Notes under the pieces: model-generated
Told to the model about the DNA's origin: nothing
Seen by the model: only the letters and a program-made list of their open reading frames with translations
The model's database searches: none
Part shown: positions 1-5,667 of the stretch, one piece after another
How positions within the stretch are numbered: the first letter of the stretch is position 1
Layout of the letters: every line of letters starts with the position of its first letter
Made by a program: the position numbers and the translations under genes
Source: an uncultured Kordia sp.
GTDB lineage: Bacteria; Bacteroidota; Bacteroidia; Flavobacteriales; Flavobacteriaceae
DNA: 5,667 nt
Assembly (NCBI GenBank): GCA_913054565.1
Contig: CAJXHW010000133.1
Span: 1 to 5,667, forward strand
Direction of reading: 5' to 3'

Positions 1-40
1 GATAAATTTAACCTAAGCATACAAATAGTAAAAAAATAGC
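1..40 (+). other. A/T-rich leader upstream of recQ
   Basis: This short noncoding stretch precedes recQ. It is very A/T-rich, with an A-run just before the start codon. Such A-rich upstream sequence is common at translation starts in Bacteroidota, which generally do not use Shine-Dalgarno pairing. An in-frame TAA at 29-31 shows that recQ does not extend further upstream. I see no match to the Bacteroidota promoter pattern (TTG near -33, TAnnTTTG near -7) in these 40 bases. The promoter, if recQ has its own, probably lies left of the window. Confidence 0.4.
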
Positions 41-2242
41 ATGGATTTTAATCAAATTGACCTACACGCTTCATTAAAAAAATATTTTGGTTTCTCACAA
101 TTTAAAGGACTCCAAGAAGGGGTGGTTAAAAATGTATTGCAAGGTAAAAACACATTTGTAATCATGCCAACTGGTGGGGGTAAATCATTGTGTTTTCAGT
201 TACCAGCTCTTATGTGTGAAGGAACTGCAATTGTAGTATCACCATTAATCGCTTTAATGAAAAATCAAGTAGATGCAATTCGTGGTATTTCATCTCAAAA
301 AGGGATTGCTCACGTGTTAAACTCATCGTTGACAAAAACCGAGGTTAAGCAAGTAAAAGAAGACATGATAAGCGGAGTTACCAAGTTGTTGTATGTCGCA
401 CCAGAATCATTAACTAAAGAGGAGAATATAGAATTCTTACGCTCTGTAAAAATTTCTTTTATGGCTGTTGATGAAGCACATTGTATTTCGGAATGGGGAC
501 ATGATTTTAGACCAGAGTATAGGAATTTAAAGAGTATAATTCAAAAAATTGGAGAGGATATCTCTATAGTTGCCTTAACAGCAACAGCAACTCCTAAGGT
601 TCAGGAAGATATAGTTAAAAACCTAGGTATGCCTAATGCCGAGATATTCAAAGCATCATTTAACAGGCCCAATTTGTTTTATGAGGTTCGTCCCAAAACA
701 AAAAACGTTGATGCAGATATTATTAGATTCATTAAACAAAACGAAGGAAAGAGTGGTATTGTGTATTGTTTAAGTAGAAAACGTGTTGAAGAGTTATCAC
801 AAGTACTTCAAGTAAACGGTATAAATGCGTTGCCCTATCATGCCGGATTAGATACGAAAACTAGAGCAAAACATCAGGATATGTTTTTAATGGAAGATAC
901 AGATGTTATTGTAGCAACAATTGCTTTTGGTATGGGTATAGATAAACCAGATGTTAGGTTTGTAATACATCATGATATTCCTAAAAGTATTGAAAGCTAT
1001 TATCAAGAAACAGGACGTGGAGGACGAGATGGAGGTGAAGGTCATTGTTTAGCTTTTTATGCCTATAAAGACATTGAAAAGTTAGAAAAGTTTATGGCTA
1101 ATAAACCTGTTGCAGAGCAAGAAATAGGTCATGCTTTACTACAAGAAATGGTTGCGTATTCTGAAACATCTATGTCAAGACGTAAGTTTATTTTACATTA
1201 TTTCGGGGAAGATTTTGATGAAGTTAATGGTGAAGGCGCTCAGATGGATGACAATATGAAAAATCCTAAAAAGCAACACGAAGCTCAAGACCAATTAAAA
1301 ATATTGTTAGAAACAGTAAGTTTAACTAAAGAAAAATACAAATCTAAAGACTTAGTAAGTACTTTAAGAGGAGAAAAAAATGCGTTAATATCTTCACATA
1401 AAACGGATTTAAAACCGTTTTTTGGAAATGGAAAATCAAAAGAAGCCGTTTACTGGATGGCTTTAACCCGCCAGGCTCTAGTAGCCAAATACATAAAAAA
1501 AGATATTGAAACTTATGGTGTTATTCGATTAACGGATAAAGGAAAAGCATTTATTGATAAGCCAGAAAGTTTTATGATGACAGAAGATCATTTGTACATA
1601 GATCAAGGTGCTGATGGTGTTTTAGTAGCTTCAAAAGGAGGTGATGTTTCGGCAGATCAAAATCTGATGAAAATATTAAAGAATTTACGTAAAAAAGAAG
1701 CGCATAAATTAGGTGTACCTCCATTTATTGTATTTCAAGATCCGTCATTGGAAGACATGGCTTTAAAATATCCAATTACCATAGATGAATTAAAAAATGT
1801 GCACGGTGTAGGAGAAGGAAAAGCAAAGAAGTATGGAAAAGAGTTTGTAAAAACAATTAAAACTTATGTAGAGGAGAATGATATTATTCGTCCAGATGAT
1901 TTAGTTGTTAAGAGTACTGGAGTAAATTCGGCATTAAAATTATACATTATCCAAAATGTAGATAGAAAATTACCATTAACTGATATTGCTGCAGCAAAGG
2001 GAATGGAAATGGGAGATTTTATTAAAGAAATGGAACAAATAGTATATTCAGGAACAAAATTGAATATCAATTATTGGATTGATGATCACTTAGATGAAGA
2101 TCAACAAGAAGAGATACATGAATACTTCATGGAAGCTGAAACTGATAAAATAACGGAAGCAATTGAGGAGTTTGAAGGCGATTATGATGATGAAGAGTTA
2201 CGACTATATCGCATCAAATTTATTAGCGAAGTAGCTAATTAA
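41..2242 (+). CDS. recQ: ATP-dependent DNA helicase RecQ (zinc-ligand-less form)
   Basis: This is a superfamily 2 3'-5' DNA helicase that unwinds recombination and repair intermediates in the cytoplasm. The 733 residues show all helicase motifs: motif 0 near 16-25, Walker A PTGGGKS at 43-49, DEAH at 144-147 followed by the aromatic-rich loop (148-160), TATAT at 180-184, the FGMGID region at 296-301, and motif VI QETGRGGRDG at 322-331. An RQC winged-helix region (about 415-525), an HRDC domain (about 536-612) and a helix-turn-helix-like C-terminal extension (about 627-733, acidic from 681) follow. The protein is about 120 residues longer than E. coli RecQ. The four RQC zinc cysteines are missing: Ser379 sits at the first, and no Cys occurs after residue 336. 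The ATG at 41 is the only one between an upstream in-frame stop and Walker A. The gene ends in TAATAA, 12 bases before pabB. The RecQ identification is secure; loss of zinc is inferred from the sequence. Confidence 0.97.
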   Translation: MDFNQIDLHASLKKYFGFSQFKGLQEGVVKNVLQGKNTFVIMPTGGGKSLCFQLPALMCEGTAIVVSPLIALMKNQVDAIRGISSQKGIAHVLNSSLTKTEVKQVKEDMISGVTKLLYVAPESLTKEENIEFLRSVKISFMAVDEAHCISEWGHDFRPEYRNLKSIIQKIGEDISIVALTATATPKVQEDIVKNLGMPNAEIFKASFNRPNLFYEVRPKTKNVDADIIRFIKQNEGKSGIVYCLSRKRVEELSQVLQVNGINALPYHAGLDTKTRAKHQDMFLMEDTDVIVATIAFGMGIDKPDVRFVIHHDIPKSIESYYQETGRGGRDGGEGHCLAFYAYKDIEKLEKFMANKPVAEQEIGHALLQEMVAYSETSMSRRKFILHYFGEDFDEVNGEGAQMDDNMKNPKKQHEAQDQLKILLETVSLTKEKYKSKDLVSTLRGEKNALISSHKTDLKPFFGNGKSKEAVYWMALTRQALVAKYIKKDIETYGVIRLTDKGKAFIDKPESFMMTEDHLYIDQGADGVLVASKGGDVSADQNLMKILKNLRKKEAHKLGVPPFIVFQDPSLEDMALKYPITIDELKNVHGVGEGKAKKYGKEFVKTIKTYVEENDIIRPDDLVVKSTGVNSALKLYIIQNVDRKLPLTDIAAAKGMEMGDFIKEMEQIVYSGTKLNINYWIDDHLDEDQQEEIHEYFMEAETDKITEAIEEFEGDYDDEELRLYRIKFISEVAN

Positions 2243-2254
2243 TAACGGATTTTC

Positions 2255-3553
2255 TTGAGAACTTATAAAAAAATTCCATTGGAATCGGGACATTGTATTA
2301 AAGAAAAATTATTACAATGGAGTACACAGTTTAGAGAGGTTGTTTGGTTAGATTCTAATAACCATCAACAGCAGTATTCAAATTATGACGCTGTTTTAGC
2401 TGTAGACGCCTTTACAATGATACAAACAGATAGCTTTGAAGCTTTTGATAAGTTAAAAGAATACCAGGCTCTTACTAAAGACTGGCTTTTTGGATATTTG
2501 AGTTACGATTTAAAGAATGATACAGAACACTTAAAATCTAAAAATTTTGATGGACTAAACTTTCCTGAGCTGTATTTTTTTCAGCCTAAGAAAGTTTTTT
2601 TATTAAAAGAAAATACTATTGAACTACATTATTTAAATTTTGTTGATGATGAGTTGGAGCATGATTATAATGAAATTATTCAGCAGAAAATTTCCGGTGT
2701 ACAAACTAATAAAAATAAGGACTCGATAAAGATTAAACTTAGGATGACTAAGGATAGTTATTTTGAAAAGTTTAAAGCCATACACAAACATATTTTACGT
2801 GGCGATATATATGAAGTGAATTTTTGTCAAGAATTTTATGCAGAGCAAACAAAAATTGATCCGCTAAGTGTATATCAAAATTTAAACACCATATCTAACC
2901 CTCCTTTTGCAACCTTTTTAAAGTTAGATGATAAGTATGTGTTGTCAGCTTCGCCTGAAAGGTATTTGTGTAAAAACGAAACTACAGTTGTGTCTCAACC
3001 TATAAAAGGAACAGCGAAACGTTCAAAAAACACTGAAAAAGATGCGCAATTGAAGTATAACTTGGAACATGATATTAAAGAACGTTCAGAAAATATTATG
3101 ATTGTTGATTTGGTCAGAAATGATTTGTCTAAAACCGCGACAAAAGGCAGTGTGAAAGTTCCTGAGCTGTGTAAGGTATATTCATTTGATCAAGTACATC
3201 AAATGATAAGTACAGTCACATCAGAAGTAGAACACACAAAAAGCCCTGTAGAAATTATAAGAACTACGTATCCTATGGGTAGCATGACGGGAGCGCCAAA
3301 AGTTTCTGCAATGAAAATTATAGAACAATTAGAAATTACAAAACGTAGTTTATACTCAGGAGCTGTTGGTTATTTCACACCAGATAATGATTTCGATTTT
3401 AATGTGATTATACGTAGTATATTATATAACGAAACGAATCAATATGTGTCTTACTCTGTTGGAGGCGCAATAACTGCTAAAGCAAATGCAGAAGCTGAAT
3501 ATCAAGAATGCTTGATAAAAGCTAAGGCTATGCGTGAGGCTTTATTAAGTTAA
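2255..3553 (+). CDS. pabB: Aminodeoxychorismate synthase component I (PabB-type), TTG start
   Basis: This chorismate-utilising enzyme probably converts chorismate and ammonia to 4-amino-4-deoxychorismate, a precursor of p-aminobenzoate and folate, in the cytoplasm. The 432 residues are close to the usual PabB length. The N-terminal half (about 1-150) is the variable domain. The chorismate-binding domain (about 165-430) carries PIKGTAKR at 249-256, ENIMIVDLVRNDL at 279-291, GSMTGAPK at 342-349, and a conserved C-terminal stretch from YSVGGAITA (400) through EYQECLIKAKAM (415-426). Lys251 in PIKGT is the residue typical of PabB; anthranilate synthase TrpE normally has PIAGT. This favours PabB over TrpE. 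The glutaminase partner (PabA/TrpG) is not in the window, and no fused lyase domain is present. The start is TTG at 2255. An in-frame stop at 2243-2245 leaves only ATT (2249) as an alternative, and the next ATG is at residue 55, inside conserved-looking sequence. tilS begins 10 bases downstream. Confidence 0.92.
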   Translation: MRTYKKIPLESGHCIKEKLLQWSTQFREVVWLDSNNHQQQYSNYDAVLAVDAFTMIQTDSFEAFDKLKEYQALTKDWLFGYLSYDLKNDTEHLKSKNFDGLNFPELYFFQPKKVFLLKENTIELHYLNFVDDELEHDYNEIIQQKISGVQTNKNKDSIKIKLRMTKDSYFEKFKAIHKHILRGDIYEVNFCQEFYAEQTKIDPLSVYQNLNTISNPPFATFLKLDDKYVLSASPERYLCKNETTVVSQPIKGTAKRSKNTEKDAQLKYNLEHDIKERSENIMIVDLVRNDLSKTATKGSVKVPELCKVYSFDQVHQMISTVTSEVEHTKSPVEIIRTTYPMGSMTGAPKVSAMKIIEQLEITKRSLYSGAVGYFTPDNDFDFNVIIRSILYNETNQYVSYSVGGAITAKANAEAEYQECLIKAKAMREALLS

Positions 3554-3563
3554 TTATAGTATT

Positions 3564-4871
3564 ATGTTAGAAAAATTTAAACATCATATCACCAAAAATT
3601 TTCCTTTTTTAAAAGAAACCAAGTTGTTGGTAGCTATATCTGGGGGGATAGATAGTGTTGTTTTAGCACATTTATGCCATCAACTTGAATTAGATTTTTC
3701 ATTAGCGCATTGTAATTTTAAATTACGTTATGCAGATTCTGATAAGGATGCGGTTTTTGTAAAAAACTTAGCAGAACATTTACAGGTTCAAGCACATAGT
3801 ATTGAGTTTGATACATTGTTATATTCTGAAGAAAAAAGTTTATCAACTCAAATGGCTGCACGTGAACTCCGTTATAAGTGGTTCGAGAAATTGTGTACAG
3901 ATAATACATATGATTATATATTAACAGCGCATCATACAAATGATAATATAGAAACGGTAATTATTAATTTAACACGCGGGGCAAGTTTACATGGATTAAC
4001 AGGTATTCCTGAAATTAACAGTAACATAATAAGACCCTTACTACCCTTTACTAGAGAGGAGATTGAGCAGTTTACAATTACCCAAAACATAACTTGGCGC
4101 GAAGATGAAAGTAATCAATCAACTAAATATGTAAGAAACAAAATAAGGCATAAAGTTGTGCCAGTTTTGGAAGAATTAAACCCAAATTTTTCAGCTACGT
4201 TTAATCAGCATTTGGCATATTTAAAAAAAGAACGTAAAGTTTTAACACAGCATTTAGATAGTATAAAAAAGGAAGTCTGTATTTTTGATGGGCAATTTAA
4301 AATTGATTTAAAAAAATTGTTAAGATATGAAGATGTTGATGTGTATTTAAGACATATCTTGAATGAATATAACTTTACAGAATGGAGTAATGTGGCTGAT
4401 TTATGTACTGCACAATCTGGTAAGTATGTTTTGTCGGAAACACATCGATTGATAAAAGATAGGGACTTTTTATTATTAGAAAAAAAGAAGGAAAACATTG
4501 ATATCACGACATACGAAATTACTGAGGATGTATGCGAAATAGTCAATCCGTTAAAATTAAAGTTTAATAATATCCATGAAGTAGGTATAAACTCTTTGAA
4601 TTCAATTTATGTTGATAAGGCATTGATTGCATATCCTTTAACGTTGAGGAAAAAACATAAAGGAGATGTTTTTTACCCTTTCGGAATGAAAGGAAAGAAG
4701 AAGTTGAGTAAATATTTTAAAGATGAGAAAATGTCTTTATTAGAAAAAGAAAATAGTTGGTTGTTATGTGATGCTACAGATTCAATTGTATGGGTTGTAG
4801 GTAAGCGTGCAGACAGTCGTTTTTGTGTTGGTGAAACAACAAATGATATATTAAAAATAACAAGAAGTTAA
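3564..4871 (+). CDS. tilS: tRNA(Ile)-lysidine synthase TilS
   Basis: TilS uses ATP and lysine to convert C34 of the CAU anticodon of a minor tRNA-Ile into lysidine, switching decoding from AUG to AUA; it is normally essential. The 435-residue length matches E. coli TilS. The N-terminal PP-loop ATPase domain (about 18-205) has the SGGIDS motif at 26-31, AHCNFKLR at 48-55, the metal/substrate motif AHHTNDNIET at 122-131, RPLLPFTREE at 157-166, and a DESNQSTKYVRNKIRH segment at 181-196. A linker follows, then the C-terminal TilS domain (about 361-432) with KGDVFYPFGMKGKKKLSKYF (366-385) and VWVVGKR (409-415). The ATG at 3564 gives an N-terminus (MLEKFKHHI) that leads directly into the first helix before the PP-loop. 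It lies 10 bases after pabB and 10 before dsbD, so co-transcription is likely. The 122-131 motif deviates slightly from the usual AHHxDDQxET (Asn126, Asn128), but function is probably intact. Confidence 0.97.
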   Translation: MLEKFKHHITKNFPFLKETKLLVAISGGIDSVVLAHLCHQLELDFSLAHCNFKLRYADSDKDAVFVKNLAEHLQVQAHSIEFDTLLYSEEKSLSTQMAARELRYKWFEKLCTDNTYDYILTAHHTNDNIETVIINLTRGASLHGLTGIPEINSNIIRPLLPFTREEIEQFTITQNITWREDESNQSTKYVRNKIRHKVVPVLEELNPNFSATFNQHLAYLKKERKVLTQHLDSIKKEVCIFDGQFKIDLKKLLRYEDVDVYLRHILNEYNFTEWSNVADLCTAQSGKYVLSETHRLIKDRDFLLLEKKKENIDITTYEITEDVCEIVNPLKLKFNNIHEVGINSLNSIYVDKALIAYPLTLRKKHKGDVFYPFGMKGKKKLSKYFKDEKMSLLEKENSWLLCDATDSIVWVVGKRADSRFCVGETTNDILKITRS

Positions 4872-4881
4872 GCCCTTAAGA

Positions 4882-5667
4882 ATGAAAAGAATATTAAGCC
4901 TATTTATTATACTATTAAGTTTTAGTTTTTCTCAAGCTCAAATAGTAAACCCAGTGAAGTGGACTGGTACTGTAGAAAAGATTTCAGATACAGAATTTAA
5001 TTTAATTTACAATGCTACGGTGCAAGATCACTGGCATTTGTACTCGCAACATTTACCAGAAGGAGGGGCTCTACCAACAGAGCTTATTTATGACGAGAGT
5101 CAATTGGGAACAGCATTTGAATTAACATCAGAGAAAGCAGCTGAAAGTGAAACTGTTGTGTTATATGATAAAGTGTTTGAAATGAATATGCGTTTCTTTG
5201 ATCATTCAGCAACTTTAGCGCAACGTATTAAGTTATTAGATTCTACTTTAACATCTATTGAAGGTAAAGTGTCGTTTCAATCTTGTGATGATGAAAAATG
5301 TCTGTTTGATGAGGTTAAACTAATATTTGACTTAACTACCGCTACTACTGTTGCTGAAGGAAAAGATCAATATTCAATATTGTCACTTGCAGAAACAAAA
5401 CGAAATGAGGAGGGGAAAAAGAAAGCTGATGCTAAGTTTACATTAAAACTTCCTGTGGAGGATAATGCAGTTACAAACAGCAAAACACCACCTGTAGAAG
5501 ATGAATCAAAAGGGCTATTTACAATATTTTTCCTAGCATTTTTATCAGGGTTTGCGGCATTACTAACACCGTGTGTATTCCCAATGATTCCTATGACAGT
5601 TAGTTTCTTTACAAAACAAAGTAAAAGTAAAGCAGCAGGAGTAAGAAATGCTATTATTTATGGATTA
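4882..5667 (+). CDS. dsbD: Thiol:disulfide interchange protein DsbD, 5' part (cut by window end)
   Basis: DsbD is an inner-membrane protein that moves electrons from cytoplasmic thioredoxin to periplasmic thiol proteins. Only the first 262 codons are present; the frame is open to the last base. Residues 1-19 form a signal peptide (Lys-Arg, a hydrophobic core, then SFSQA with likely cleavage after Ala19). Residues about 20-155 match the periplasmic N-terminal DsbD domain, with a redox pair Cys135/Cys140 in CDDEKC. A charged, low-complexity linker (about 156-210) follows. The first membrane segment begins near 211 and contains LTPCVFPMIPM (228-238), the hallmark of the CcdA/DsbD membrane domain, whose Cys231 should be one of its two redox cysteines. 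The rest of the membrane domain and any C-terminal thioredoxin domain lie outside. Start: ATG at 4882, 10 bases after tilS. The family call is strong; whether the full protein has all three domains cannot be seen. Confidence 0.93.
   Translation, partial: MKRILSLFIILLSFSFSQAQIVNPVKWTGTVEKISDTEFNLIYNATVQDHWHLYSQHLPEGGALPTELIYDESQLGTAFELTSEKAAESETVVLYDKVFEMNMRFFDHSATLAQRIKLLDSTLTSIEGKVSFQSCDDEKCLFDEVKLIFDLTTATTVAEGKDQYSILSLAETKRNEEGKKKADAKFTLKLPVEDNAVTNSKTPPVEDESKGLFTIFFLAFLSGFAALLTPCVFPMIPMTVSFFTKQSKSKAAGVRNAIIYGL

Larger units (their letters stand above)
41..5667 (+). other. Probable recQ-pabB-tilS-dsbD transcription unit
   Basis: All four genes are on the same strand with gaps of 12, 10 and 10 bases. 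None of the gaps holds a hairpin with a T-tract or a promoter-like pattern, so one polycistronic mRNA is the simplest reading. The products have no obvious shared pathway, so this looks like a housekeeping cluster kept together by expression, not by function. The true left end (promoter) and right end (terminator) are outside the window. Internal promoters inside coding sequence cannot be excluded by eye. Confidence 0.65.

Noticed and set aside
22..29. Minus-strand ACTATTTG, close to the Bacteroidota -7 promoter pattern TAnnTTTG, which could serve a divergent gene to the left.
   Set aside because: It fails at the TA positions, and no divergent gene is visible within the window.
1400..1423. 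Inverted repeat AAAACGG / CCGTTTT with an 8-base loop followed by extra Ts, resembling a terminator.
   Set aside because: It lies in the middle of the intact recQ reading frame, has only seven A/T-heavy pairs, and such repeats are expected by chance in A/T-rich DNA.
1864..2070. Minus-strand open frame of 68 codons inside recQ.
   Set aside because: It lies wholly within the conserved recQ gene, shows no recognisable domain and is a shadow of A/T-rich coding sequence.
2255..3553. Possibility that this gene is anthranilate synthase TrpE or an isochorismate/salicylate synthase.
   Set aside because: PIKGT with Lys251 favours PabB over TrpE (PIAGT), and folding of a 432-residue protein without neighbouring trp, menaquinone or siderophore genes gives no support for the others.
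3718..3939. Minus-strand open frame of 73 codons inside tilS.
   Set aside because: It overlaps the conserved PP-loop domain of tilS, and its composition (rich in Tyr, Asn and His) is typical of antisense reading.
4205..4546. Minus-strand open frame of 113 codons inside tilS.
   Set aside because: Despite its length it is rich in Ser, Phe, Lys and Cys without any domain pattern, and it lies entirely over the tilS linker and C-terminal region.
4868..4879. Short palindrome TTAAG-CC-CTTAA spanning the tilS stop codon.
   Set aside because: Five-base arms with a two-base centre cannot form a stable hairpin, and there is no T-tract, so neither a terminator nor a clear operator is supported.

Overview
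The window is A/T-rich chromosomal DNA. It holds four tightly packed genes, all on the + strand: recQ, a pabB-type chorismate enzyme, tilS, and the 5' part of a dsbD-like gene that runs off the right edge. Several things point to Bacteroidota, most likely Flavobacteriaceae. No start codon has a recognisable Shine-Dalgarno sequence. RecQ is about 730 residues long with a C-terminal helix-turn-helix-like extension. DsbD carries a CDDEKC motif. The wording of the proteins (for example the TilS N-terminus and the PabB N-terminal region) reads like flavobacterial homologues as I recall them. No database search was possible.

Layout: bases 1-40 are a short A/T-rich leader. recQ occupies 41-2242 and ends in tandem TAA stops. 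After 12 bases pabB starts at a TTG (2255-3553), in the same reading frame as recQ. After 10 bases tilS follows (3564-4871). After another 10 bases dsbD starts at 4882 and is cut by the window end at 5667, just inside its membrane domain. There is no terminator-like structure and no room for a conventional promoter between the genes, so they are probably co-transcribed. No RNA gene, mobile element, CRISPR array or integration scar was seen, and no gap exceeds 40 bases.

The four products serve different housekeeping tasks: DNA repair and recombination, p-aminobenzoate/folate synthesis, lysidine modification of tRNA-Ile(CAU), and transfer of reducing power to the periplasm. Their grouping looks like a conserved housekeeping cluster, not one pathway. 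I found no evidence for a novel system. The most notable point is that RecQ has lost all four cysteines of its usual zinc-binding site while keeping every helicase motif. Lesser points are the TTG start of pabB and small substitutions in a conserved TilS motif.
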